Shown: positions 53,923 through 62,103 of the stretch, in pieces
Layout of the letters: each line of letters opens with the position of its first letter
How positions within the stretch are numbered: the stretch's first letter is position 1
Assembly: GCF_002930645.1 (NCBI RefSeq)
Contig: NZ_PSNW01000007.1
Span: 1 to 64,000, forward strand
Source of the DNA: Solimonas fluminis
GTDB taxonomy: Bacteria > Pseudomonadota > Gammaproteobacteria > Nevskiales > Nevskiaceae
DNA length: 64,000 nt
Reading direction: 5' to 3'
Translations under genes and position numbers: made by a program
Notes under the pieces: generated by a model
Seen by the model: only the letters and a program-made list of their open reading frames with translations
Told to the model about the DNA's origin: nothing
Database searches by the model: none

Positions 53923-54398
53923 GCCCCATCTCCGGGCTCGCGCTCCGCCACCGCCAGGGACACCTGCGCATAGCGGTTGTCGCTGCAGGCATTCATCACC
54001 TCGCGCAGCGCGCGGTAGGACACACGCCTGTCGGCCAGGATGTTGACCTCGCCCCGATCCCGGTCCGTAGCCATCGGCATCTCGGCCAGGGCCGCGCGCA
54101 GGCCTGCACTGTCGCCGCGCAGCAGTTGCGCGGTGCCCTGCACCACCCGGTCGCCCAGACGCACTTCCTCGGTGCCGACGGTGATCGCCAGGGCCGGACG
54201 CGGCTCCGGCGAGATCGCGGCCGCCGGCAGCTGAAGTGCCGGCGGCGTCGGAATCACCTGCACCACCAGCGCATTGACCAGCAGGAAGAACACCAGCACC
54301 GCGAACACGTCGATCATCGACACCAGGTTGATCACCGCGCGGCGCGAGCGGGCCCGCAGTTCGCGGGACTGGCGCCGCTGACGCTGGCGCGCGTTCAT
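53919..54398 (-). CDS. ExbD/TolR-like protein (second copy)
   Basis: A 159-residue ExbD. One membrane helix near residues 25-48 holds the conserved motor Asp in NLVSMIDVFAVLVFFLL; the periplasmic domain follows. It is the second of two exbD paralogues that share almost identical membrane helices but differ in the periplasmic part. It overlaps both neighbours by 4 bp. Confidence 0.87.
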   Translation of the reverse strand: MNARQRQRRQSRELRARSRRAVINLVSMIDVFAVLVFFLLVNALVVQVIPTPPALQLPAAAISPEPRPALAITVGTEEVRLGDRVVQGTAQLLRGDSAGLRAALAEMPMATDRDRGEVNILADRRVSYRALREVMNACSDNRYAQVSLAVAEREPGDGA

Positions 54399-54937
54399 GT
54401 GTGCCGCTCCGCGTCGCCGATGGCGATCTGCGGGAACAGCTCCGCCGGCAGGCCGATGCGGACGGCGGCGGCGGGCGTGCGGCGCAGCGTCTCCATGACC
54501 TGCACCACCTCGTCGTAGGAAACCTCGGCGTCCACCAGCAGCGTCACCTGCTGCTGGCCGGGAGCCGCCTGCTTCGCCTGCACCAGCAGGGCGGACAGTG
54601 CCGCCAGGTCATGCCCCTTGCCGGTGCGCGGCAGGCGCCGCGGCGGTGCAGGGGCGGCCTCCACCTGCAGCGCGTCCGGCAGCAGGCGCACGATGGGGGG
54701 AGCCGGCGCCACGGCGGCGACCGCGCCGGGTGCCGGCAGGTCCATGCCGAAGACCTTGAGCTTCAGCGCGCCGACCGAGGCGCTCACCAGCAGGAAGAAC
54801 ACCAGCACCGCGAACACATCGATCATCGACACCAGGTTCAGTTCTTCCTGTTCGCCCTGGCGCAGCAGGCGCTGCTGCCGCCGGTCGCGGCGGCGGCTGG
54901 CGCGGGAGGGTTCGTCTTCGGCGAGGGACCAGCTCAT
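54395..54937 (-). CDS. ExbD/TolR-like protein (first copy)
   Basis: A 180-residue ExbD with its membrane helix at about residues 33-56 (LNLVSMIDVFAVLVFFLL, essential Asp included) and a periplasmic domain with LLVDAEVSYDEVVQVMETLRR. Two ExbD proteins next to one ExbB suggest a heteromeric motor. Start 10 bp after the exbB stop, ending in an ATGA-type overlap with the second exbD. Confidence 0.87.
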   Translation of the reverse strand: MSWSLAEDEPSRASRRRDRRQQRLLRQGEQEELNLVSMIDVFAVLVFFLLVSASVGALKLKVFGMDLPAPGAVAAVAPAPPIVRLLPDALQVEAAPAPPRRLPRTGKGHDLAALSALLVQAKQAAPGQQQVTLLVDAEVSYDEVVQVMETLRRTPAAAVRIGLPAELFPQIAIGDAERHT

Positions 54938-54947
54938 GGCGGCAGCC

Positions 54948-55592
54948 TCAGTAGGTAGCCCGTGCCGGATTGCAGATGCTGCTGACGAAGCGCGAGCAGA
55001 CCGACTCCAGGCTGTCGACCAGTTCGCCGGTACGGCTCTGCAGCCAGGAGTGCAGCAGCAGCGAGGGAATCGCCACCATCAGGCCGAAGGCCGTGCAGTT
55101 CATCGCCTCGGAGATGCCGGCGGACAGCAGATCGGCTTTCTGGGAAGCGTCGGCATTGCCCAGCGCGGCGAATGCACCGATGAGTCCGAGCACGGTGCCG
55201 AGCAGGCCCAGCAGGGTGGCGACGTTGGAGAAGGTGGCGAGGTAGTGCGTGCGCCGCTCGATGGCGGGCAGCACCTCCATCAGGCCCTCTTCGGTGGCGA
55301 TCTCCAGTTCGCTGCGGCGGCTGTCGATGCGCGACTGCGCCAGGCCGCCGGACAGGATCTTCGCCACCGCGGTATCGGAACTGGCGGTAAGCAGTTCGGC
55401 GCCCGCCAGGTCTCCCTGGGCCAGCAGCGGCGAGACCTCGGCCCAGAGCTTGCGGTTCTCGCGCTTCCAGCGCATCAGGAACAGGAAGCGCTCCACCGCA
55501 ACGGCCAGCGCCAGCGCCAGCGTGATCGCGATCGGGTACATGAAGATGCCGCCGTTATGGAAGAAGCGGGCCAGGGGTTCGAAGCTTTCCAT
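54948..55592 (-). CDS. MotA/TolQ/ExbB proton channel protein
   Basis: A 214-residue ExbB with three membrane helices (about residues 16-35, 120-145, 160-185) and the family core THYLATFSNVATLLGLLGTVLGLIGAFAAL plus TAFGLMVAIPSLLLHSWL. It forms the proton channel that powers ExbD and the TonB-like protein. The ATG at 55592 with GGAG upstream was preferred; longer upstream frames are not protein-like. Confidence 0.9.
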   Translation of the reverse strand: MESFEPLARFFHNGGIFMYPIAITLALALAVAVERFLFLMRWKRENRKLWAEVSPLLAQGDLAGAELLTASSDTAVAKILSGGLAQSRIDSRRSELEIATEEGLMEVLPAIERRTHYLATFSNVATLLGLLGTVLGLIGAFAALGNADASQKADLLSAGISEAMNCTAFGLMVAIPSLLLHSWLQSRTGELVDSLESVCSRFVSSICNPARATY

Positions 55593-55609
55593 GTGGGTTC
55601 TCCAGTGAA

Positions 55610-55882
55610 TCAGTGCACGCGCTGCAGTTGCTCGCGCCGATAGGCCCACTGCGCCTCGTAGGCCATGGCGCTGCTGGCGAAGCTGCCGGCATCCGGCGCG
55701 GCCGGTGCCAGGCGCGAGGGCGGCCGGTCGAGATCGCTGGCGCGTTCGTCCTGCCAGGGCGTCAGGAACAGGCCGACCGAGGATTCCTGTTCGCCGACGA
55801 TCGTGGTGCCAGCCTCCCCGGCGGGAGGCTGCGCGGCAGCACCGGCGCAGAACAGGCACAGGCACAGCAGCACCCGTTTCAT
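55610..55882 (-). CDS. Small exported hypothetical protein in the Exb operon
   Basis: A 90-residue protein with a signal peptide (residues 1-17, CLFCAGAAAQ) and no recognised family. The mature part is polar, with a C-terminal helix (AYEAQWAYRREQLQRVH). Its start overlaps the stop of the TPR lipoprotein gene by ATGA, and exbB follows 17 bp later, so it is a true operon member. Confidence 0.72.
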   Translation of the reverse strand: MKRVLLCLCLFCAGAAAQPPAGEAGTTIVGEQESSVGLFLTPWQDERASDLDRPPSRLAPAAPDAGSFASSAMAYEAQWAYRREQLQRVH

Positions 55883-56517
55883 GGCTGCACCCCGGCCACG
55901 CTGACCGGCGGCGGCTGCGCGGCTTCCAGTTCCTTGATCCAGGCACTGACGATCAGGTTCTCGCCGCCCTTGAACTGCTGGTAGCTGCGGTAGTACGACA
56001 GCGCCTGCTGCGGACGCTTCAGCGACACGTCGTAGAGGATCGCCAGGTTCAGGTGCGCGGCGGCATAGTCGGGCTGCGCCGCCAGGGCCTTGAGGTAGGC
56101 CTGCTCGGCGGCGGCGAAATTGCCGGACTCGCGGTGCAGGCTGCCGAGCCAGTTGTGCGCGGCGGCGTTGCGCGGGTTGGCAGCCACCGCCCGCGTGAAG
56201 CTGGCGATGGCGGCGTCGCGCTGCTTGCCCTGTGCCTGGGTGATACCCAGCGTGGTCCAGGGACCGGACAGCTCGGGATGCTCGCGCGTCAGCGCCAGCA
56301 GCAGTTCCTGCGCCGGCTTGCGCTGGCCGTTCTTCAGCAGCGCCAGCGCTTCCTGGTAGCGCTGCTCGGCCTTGCCCGGCGAGGGTGCCGACACCGGTGC
56401 CGCCTTCTGCACCGGCGGAGCCGGCGGCTGCGGACGCGGGGCCGGACCGCCGGCACAGGCCGCCAGTCCCAGGGCCAGTAAGGCCGAGGTGCAGGCCTCA
56501 GCGTAGCGGCGCTTCAT
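55879..56517 (-). CDS. TPR-repeat lipoprotein
   Basis: A 212-residue lipoprotein. Signal peptide with lipobox LAAC near residue 21, a Pro-rich linker, then four TPR units (about residues 50-185; AIASFTRAVAANPRNAAAHNWLG and AEQAYLKALAAQPDYAAAHLNLA). TPR lipoproteins of energised systems (for example AglT) bridge the outer membrane and the motor. It overlaps the upstream TPR gene by 20 bp. Confidence 0.87.
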   Translation of the reverse strand: MKRRYAEACTSALLALGLAACAGGPAPRPQPPAPPVQKAAPVSAPSPGKAEQRYQEALALLKNGQRKPAQELLLALTREHPELSGPWTTLGITQAQGKQRDAAIASFTRAVAANPRNAAAHNWLGSLHRESGNFAAAEQAYLKALAAQPDYAAAHLNLAILYDVSLKRPQQALSYYRSYQQFKGGENLIVSAWIKELEAAQPPPVSVAGVQP

Positions 56518-59320
56518 AGTTGGTCTCCCTCTGGTCCAGCTTGCCGTAGCGCGCCGGCGCCAGCTCGGCCAGGGCCCAGCTGCTGCGGCGGATCGATTCG
56601 TTCCACAGTCCCTGGCGCAGGCGCTGCAGGTTCATCTCGTGGGCCTGGATCGCCTTCTCCTCGAAGGGATAGGCCTGTTCCTCCAGCAGCAGTTCGTACT
56701 CTTCCCGTGCCTCGCCCTGCAGCTCGCGCGGCCGCTCGGAAGCCAGCAGGGCGCGGCCGAAGTCGCGCCAGACGCCGCCGATGTCGTAGGTGGCGGCCGT
56801 GGTGACGTCGGCGAAGCCGTAGCTCGCGGCACGGTTGAGCCCGGCGACGGCGCGCTCGGTCGCAGCCTTGCGCGCCGGCAGGGTCTTCTCCACCGGCATG
56901 CGCAGCGCCAGCTCCCGCGCCCTGGCGGCCTCGATGCGGCCCAGCTCCAGGCTGGCCTGCGCCGCCAGCAGTCGCGTCTGCGGCGTGCGCGCGCTGCCGC
57001 CGCGCGCATCGGCGTCCACCAGTTCGCCGAGCCAGCGCTGGTAGCGCGGCGCGTCGTCTCGGGCCAGGTCGGCCAGGCGGCGGCGCGCCTGCTGCGCGGC
57101 TTCCAGGGGCTGCGGATAGCGCGCCAGGTAGTCTTCGTAGGCGCGCTGGCTGGCCGGCGGCATGCGGGCCTCGCCATAGAGTTCGGCGGCCAGCCAGGCG
57201 GCGTCGCGCCGCAGGGCGGCGGTTTCGTCGGCCCGCGCGGCGATGCGGGCATAGACGTCGGCCGCCTGGGCCGGCCGGTTGCCCTTCTGGTAGGCCACCG
57301 CCAGCTTGTGGTCCACCTCCGGCAGCAGGGCCTGCTGCGGATAGCGCTGGCGGAAGGACTCCAGGGCCGCCTGCGCCTGCGGCCAGTCCTGCAGCGCCAT
57401 CAGCGCGGCGGCGGCATCGTAGTCGGCGGTGGCGCGGATGCCGGCCTCGGGGGCCGCGCGCCCCACGCGCTGGAAGGCGGCGGCCGCCGCGCGCAGGTCT
57501 CCGGCGGCGCGTGCCGCCTCGGCCTGGCGGTAGATCGAGGCGGCCAGCTGCTCGACCGTGGCCTGGCGCGCGGCATCGCCGGCCGGGATGCGCTGCAGCA
57601 GGGCGGTATAGGCGGACTCGGCATCGGCATACTGCTTCTGCGCGTAGCGCGCATCGGCCACGATGCCCAGCACGCTGCGCGCCAGTTCCGGGGGCAGCTG
57701 CGACGCGCCGTCGAGCACGCGCTGCGCCTGCGCCACCGCCTGGGCATGATCGCCCAGTTCGTAGAGATCGCCCGCGGCGCGCGCCAGCACGGTGAAGCGC
57801 TGGGGATGCTGCGGATAGCGCTCGGCCAGCCGCAGGCTCGCCGCCACCGACTCGCGCAGCGCGGCGCTGCGCCCCGCCGGATTCGCCGCGGCCTGCTGCC
57901 AGGCCTGCACCGCCGCGTAGGCCGCCTCGCCGCTGCGTGCATGCGGCGGGTAGTCGTAGGCGATGCGGGCGTACTGCGCCGCCGCCTCGCCGGCGCGGCC
58001 GCCATCGAGCAGGGCGTCGGCCATCATCAGGTGGATCGCCGGCGCCTGGGCATCCTGCGGATACAGCCCCAGCCAGCGCCCGTACCAGTCGGCGGCCTTG
58101 AGGAACTGCGCCTGGCGCAGGGGGCCGGCGGCGGCGCGCTGTGCGCCGGCCTGGTAATGGCGGCCCAACTCCTCGATGTCGCGACGCACCTGCGCCTGCA
58201 CCTCGGCCGGCGGCGCCGCTCCGGCCCAGTACGCGCTGCCCGGCGCGTAGTCGCGCACGTAGGTTTCCTTGGCGGCCACCAGGGGCTCGGTGAAGCCACC
58301 GCGCTCGTAGGCGGCGATGGCCTGGCGCTGGAAGCCCGGGGCCAGTGCATGGCGCGGATGGCGCTCGATGAAGGCGAGATAGCTGCCGGCGGCGTCGGTG
58401 TAGCGGCGCTTCTCGATCAGCTGCTGGCCCAGCGCGGCATGCAGCAGGGCCGCGAAGCGGGGCTCGCCGGCCTGCGCGAACTGGCGGTTGAGCGCCGGCC
58501 CGCCGCCCAGTGCCGCCAGTGAGAGGCCGGCGCCGCGCAGCGCATCGCCGGCCAGTTCGGCGCGGCCGCTGCGCACGGCGGCCAGCGCTGCCCGGGGATC
58601 GCTCAGTTCACCCGGCGGCAGTTCGCGCTCCAGCACGGCGATGAAGACCGGCAGGGCCTGCTCGTGCTTGGACTGCTGCAGCAGCGACCAGGCGTACTTG
58701 TACTGCGCCGGCTCCAGCAGCGGAGTCTTCGTGCCCAGCGCCACCACCTCGCGGTACTGCGTCTCCGCCTCGGCATAGCGGCGGTCGCGGTACAGCAGTT
58801 CGGCGGCGCGGAACTGCGCGTCGGCACGGCGGACCGACTGCGGATGCTCCTGTCCGAGCCGGCGCAGGCTGGCGATGGCCTGCGCCTCGTCGCCGAGCAT
58901 CTCGCTGGCGCGCGCCAGCTGGTAGAGCACGCGGTCCGCGCGGACATAGTCCGGCTGCTCGGCCAGCAGGCGGCGATACGCCTGCACCGCCTTGCCCAGC
59001 TCCGCCGCGTCCATCGTGGAGCCCGACTCGGCCAGGCGGATGCGCAGGTCGGCCGAGCGGCGCAGGGCTTCCGCGCGGATCGCCGGGTCGATGTCCGGAA
59101 GTTCCTGGAGGCGGTCGTACTGTTCCAGGGCCTGGCGCAGGTCGGGGGTGACCTGCTCCGAGCCCGTCACGCGCAGGATGCTGGGCGTACGCACCAGCAG
59201 CCAGCCGTTCTTCGACAGGCCATTGTTCTCGGTGACCGAGCCCACCGTGGATACCGCGTCCGCGGCGGCCGCGGACAGGCTGGCGGCGAGCAGGATCGGC
59301 AGCAGCGCAAGGCGGATCAC
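56498..59320 (-). CDS. Large periplasmic TPR protein (940 residues)
   Basis: A 940-residue exported protein. The signal peptide spans residues 1-20 (LLPILLAASLSAAAA), and the rest is almost wholly TPR-type helical repeats with YbgF-like pieces (RLAESGSTMDAAELGKAVQAYRRLLAEQPDY, FRAAELLYRDRRYAEAETQYREV, and many more). It is probably a scaffold spanning the periplasm for the ExbB/ExbD/TonB-like motor. The start overlaps the upstream gene as ATGA. No catalytic motif seen. Confidence 0.85.
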   Translation of the reverse strand: MIRLALLPILLAASLSAAAADAVSTVGSVTENNGLSKNGWLLVRTPSILRVTGSEQVTPDLRQALEQYDRLQELPDIDPAIRAEALRRSADLRIRLAESGSTMDAAELGKAVQAYRRLLAEQPDYVRADRVLYQLARASEMLGDEAQAIASLRRLGQEHPQSVRRADAQFRAAELLYRDRRYAEAETQYREVVALGTKTPLLEPAQYKYAWSLLQQSKHEQALPVFIAVLERELPPGELSDPRAALAAVRSGRAELAGDALRGAGLSLAALGGGPALNRQFAQAGEPRFAALLHAALGQQLIEKRRYTDAAGSYLAFIERHPRHALAPGFQRQAIAAYERGGFTEPLVAAKETYVRDYAPGSAYWAGAAPPAEVQAQVRRDIEELGRHYQAGAQRAAAGPLRQAQFLKAADWYGRWLGLYPQDAQAPAIHLMMADALLDGGRAGEAAAQYARIAYDYPPHARSGEAAYAAVQAWQQAAANPAGRSAALRESVAASLRLAERYPQHPQRFTVLARAAGDLYELGDHAQAVAQAQRVLDGASQLPPELARSVLGIVADARYAQKQYADAESAYTALLQRIPAGDAARQATVEQLAASIYRQAEAARAAGDLRAAAAAFQRVGRAAPEAGIRATADYDAAAALMALQDWPQAQAALESFRQRYPQQALLPEVDHKLAVAYQKGNRPAQAADVYARIAARADETAALRRDAAWLAAELYGEARMPPASQRAYEDYLARYPQPLEAAQQARRRLADLARDDAPRYQRWLGELVDADARGGSARTPQTRLLAAQASLELGRIEAARARELALRMPVEKTLPARKAATERAVAGLNRAASYGFADVTTAATYDIGGVWRDFGRALLASERPRELQGEAREEYELLLEEQAYPFEEKAIQAHEMNLQRLRQGLWNESIRRSSWALAELAPARYGKLDQRETNYEAPLR

Positions 59321-61089
59321 GAGGCTTCCTCCTCCAGCGGCCGGTCATGCACCCGCGCCAGCGCCAGCCGGGCTTCGGCCAGGTAGGCCAGCGTGTGCTG
59401 CTGCTGGCGGCGCAGCTGCGCCAGCGCCAGTTCGCGCAGTTCGCCATCCTGGCGCTGCGCGGCGGCGGCGACGCGCTGCCGCAGGCCGGCGATCTCCGCC
59501 GACAGGGCGCTGCCGTCGAGCCGCAGCGCCTGCGCCTGCAAGGCCTGGTCGATCTCCGCCAGGCGCTGCTGCGCGGACAGCGCGGCAAGGAAGGCGGAAT
59601 CCAGCATCAGCGGCTTGAGATAGGCCGTGGCCTCGGCAAAGGGCAGGTCCGCCAGCTCGCGCCGCCAGCCGTCGCCCTCGTCGGTCATGCGTTCGCGCAG
59701 GCGCTCAGCCAGCTCGCCGGAGGAAACATGGCGCATCGCGGCGTCCAGCTCCTGCCGGGCGCGCTCCAGGTCACCCACGGCACGGCGCAGGTACTGCTGA
59801 GACTGTTCGTAGGCGCCCAAGTGGGCGAGCGCATAGGGCACCGCGAGCAGGCCCTCCTGCACGGCGGGGTCGGTGGCGTCGCGGCCCAGCAGTTCCACCC
59901 AGGGCGCCAGGGCGCGCTGGAGATCGAGCTTGCGCTCCCCGGCGACCGCCACCGAGTGCAGGTAGCGGAACGGCGTGCTGCGGCGCAGCCGGGCGGCGTC
60001 CTCCGGGCCCGCGGGCCACAGCGGCGCCTGCGCGGCGAACATCGAGCCGCCCTCGGCGCCCGCCGGCACCAGGAAGGCCCAGCCGAATCCGAGCAGCGCG
60101 GCGTTGGAACAGGGGCCGGGGCTGCGGATGCGCGAGAACACCGGCTTGGCCTGCTCGCCCTGCCCCTGGCGCAGCAGCTGGTAGCCCAGCTCGAGGTTGG
60201 CGTAGTCGCGCAGCATGCGCGATTCGGCATCGGGCGCATCGGCACTGCCCATCGCTTCCAGCCGCGCCGCCGCCTGGGCGTCGCCCTGCCGCAGGGCCGC
60301 CACCGCGCCGCCGTAGCGCTCCAGCAGGGGCGAGCCGGCGGGCATGGCCGCCGGCGCCAGCTCCAGTGCCGCCAGGCTGTCGGCGCGGCGGCGCTCGAAG
60401 GAGGCGGCCAGAGGTTGTCCGGAGGCCTGCAGGCGCTCCAGCAGCAGGGCCGCACGCAGGGCGCGGCCGGTGCGCAGCAGGAAATCGGCGGCACGCAGCT
60501 CCGGATCCTCCAACGCCGCCTGCGGTTGTGCCCAGTCCTGCCATTGCAGCGCCGGCCGGCTGCGCAGGCCCTGCCTGGCCAGGGTCAGCTCGACGCGGCC
60601 GGCGGCGGCGCCCTTGCTGTAGTCCTGTTCGATCTGCGCGTGCAGGCGGGCGTCACCCGGCTGCGCATCCTCGGCGCGGGCGATGAAATCCACGCGCAGC
60701 CGGTGGCTGCCCTCGGGCAGCGGCATCAGCGTGATGGCATGCAGGCCGCCGCTGCGCAGCGCCAGCGCCTCGCGGTCGCTGTAGCGATGGCGCGCCGCGG
60801 CGCGGCCATCCACCGTCACGCTGACCTCGCGCAGCAGGGAGCCTTCGATGCGGTTGCCGATATAGAGCGTCAGCCGTTGCGTGTCGGACGCTGCCGGCAG
60901 CGACTGCGCCTGGCGGTCCAGTTCCAGTGCCGCGGACGCGAGCGCGGCGGGTGTCTCGGCGGCGCGGACCGGCAGCGCGACCAGCGCCGCGAGCCACATG
61001 CACCGTATGGATGCACCGCGGAGGATCGCCAGCCAACCGCGGCCCCTTGCGGGCACCGGCGCGGTTTTGCCTTGTGCGATCAACAACAT
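59317..61089 (-). CDS. Periplasmic TPR-like protein, first gene of the Exb operon
   Basis: A 590-residue exported protein. A long N-region and hydrophobic core (about residues 20-44, WLAALVALPVRAAE) form the signal. A beta-rich N-terminal domain (about 60-180; YIGNRIEGSLLREVSVTVDGRAAARHRY) is followed by helical repeats to the C-terminus. The ATG at 61089 has GGGGAG 6 bp upstream, better than the in-frame ATG at 61116. First gene behind the sigma-54 promoter at 61178-61193 and leader C. Confidence 0.8.
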   Translation of the reverse strand: MLLIAQGKTAPVPARGRGWLAILRGASIRCMWLAALVALPVRAAETPAALASAALELDRQAQSLPAASDTQRLTLYIGNRIEGSLLREVSVTVDGRAAARHRYSDREALALRSGGLHAITLMPLPEGSHRLRVDFIARAEDAQPGDARLHAQIEQDYSKGAAAGRVELTLARQGLRSRPALQWQDWAQPQAALEDPELRAADFLLRTGRALRAALLLERLQASGQPLAASFERRRADSLAALELAPAAMPAGSPLLERYGGAVAALRQGDAQAAARLEAMGSADAPDAESRMLRDYANLELGYQLLRQGQGEQAKPVFSRIRSPGPCSNAALLGFGWAFLVPAGAEGGSMFAAQAPLWPAGPEDAARLRRSTPFRYLHSVAVAGERKLDLQRALAPWVELLGRDATDPAVQEGLLAVPYALAHLGAYEQSQQYLRRAVGDLERARQELDAAMRHVSSGELAERLRERMTDEGDGWRRELADLPFAEATAYLKPLMLDSAFLAALSAQQRLAEIDQALQAQALRLDGSALSAEIAGLRQRVAAAAQRQDGELRELALAQLRRQQQHTLAYLAEARLALARVHDRPLEEEAS

Positions 61090-61121
61090 GACATGCTCCC
61101 CTGAAAGATGCGGCACAGGAA

Positions 61122-61166
61122 GCGGGCGTCGTTGACCGCGGAACCTACGAGGTCGGCGTTGACCTC
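61122..61166 (-). ncRNA. ANTAR-type two-hairpin leader (leader C)
   Basis: Hairpin 1 is GAGGUC-AACGCC-GACCUC (61166-61149), a perfect 6-bp stem. Hairpin 2 is GCGGUC-AACGAC-GCCCGC (61139-61122) with one U-C mismatch. Both loops have A at position 1 and G at position 4, and 9 nt separate them. No strong intrinsic terminator is evident downstream (only CCGC-ATCTTT), so the read-out may be weak termination, Rho or ribosome-site masking. Confidence 0.7.
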
Positions 61167-61177
61167 AGGTCAGAAGT

Positions 61178-61193
61178 AGCAATGGCCATGCCA
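61178..61193 (-). promoter_or_regulatory. Sigma-54 promoter of the eight-gene TPR/Exb/TonB operon
   Basis: TGGCAT-GGCCA-TTGCT on the minus strand. The predicted start at about 61167 falls one base before leader hairpin 1, the same geometry as leaders A and D. Confidence 0.85.
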
Positions 61194-61226
61194 GATTAAG
61201 GTCCCGGAGCGGGAGGCGACCGCGGC

Positions 61227-61979
61227 TCAGAAGGTCCAGCGGACCTGCAGGCCGGGGCTGAAGTCGACGTGGCTGTCGAGCAGCCCGGACTCCTTGTCGT
61301 CGTCCCAGGAAGACGCCGAGGGCGGGCGCGAGACCGAGTCCGGAATCATCATCGTGGGACCGACGCTGAGTTCGCCGTGGCGCAGCTTGATGCCGTTGAA
61401 GTCGTGATTGGAGGCGATGCCGATCAGCGCCCCGGCGATCACGTCGCGCCAGTAGTGGTTCTCGGTCTCGACGCGGCTGTAGCCCACCCAGCTCGCGGTG
61501 AGATAGGCCGGCACGCCCCAGCCCCAGCCGTACTCCTTGCGGATGAACTCGGCGCCCATGAAGGCCGAGGCGGTGTGCCCCGACGGGAAGGAACGAGGGC
61601 CGCCGTTGGGCCGCTCGGCGTCGACCGCATACTTGAGGCCGTAGGTGGCGACTTCCATGCGCAGGAAGGCGAGCCCGAAATCGCGGCGCGGCGAACCGTT
61701 GAGCGTGGGGCCGGGCCAGTTCAGGCCATCGCTGGAAACCTCGTCCGGCGGTGCCGCGCCGAGCGAGGAGAAATCGAAGGACGGAGCGTCGCGGTCGCGG
61801 CTCAGCAGCCAGGTCAGCGCCAGGCCGGCGACGGGTACGCCGAACTGCAGCAGGTCCCCGCTCATCTCGACGTTGTGCAGGGTCTGGGTCGTATCGCCGG
61901 CCTGCGCCGGTGCCGCTCCCAGCAGGGAGGCCGCCAGGCAGGCGGCGCCGAGGCGTCGGGCAAGGATGTTCCGCTGCAT
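61227..61979 (-). CDS. PAP2 superfamily phosphatase
   Basis: A 250-residue exported or membrane phosphatase of the PAP2 type. The signal peptide (residues 1-27) precedes the three active-site motifs: KYAVDAERPNG (motif 1), PSGHTAS (motif 2, catalytic His) and SRVETENHYWRDV (motif 3). Such enzymes dephosphorylate lipid phosphates such as undecaprenyl pyrophosphate or phosphatidic acid. The ATG at 61979 (MQRNILARR) starts a normal signal peptide; an in-frame ATG 16 codons upstream is less likely. It ends 34 bp before the sigma-54 promoter of the Exb operon and is not part of it. Confidence 0.88.
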   Translation of the reverse strand: MQRNILARRLGAACLAASLLGAAPAQAGDTTQTLHNVEMSGDLLQFGVPVAGLALTWLLSRDRDAPSFDFSSLGAAPPDEVSSDGLNWPGPTLNGSPRRDFGLAFLRMEVATYGLKYAVDAERPNGGPRSFPSGHTASAFMGAEFIRKEYGWGWGVPAYLTASWVGYSRVETENHYWRDVIAGALIGIASNHDFNGIKLRHGELSVGPTMMIPDSVSRPPSASSWDDDKESGLLDSHVDFSPGLQVRWTF

Positions 61980-62103
61980 CTGGGTACCTGCGGCCAGTGG
62001 GTCACGCGGGATTCGCGCAGGTTCCATGCTGCGGACGGACGCGTCACCGCCGCGTCACCGGCAGCCGCTCTCCGTCGGCCGCCGCCTACCGCTCGGCGGT
62101 GCC

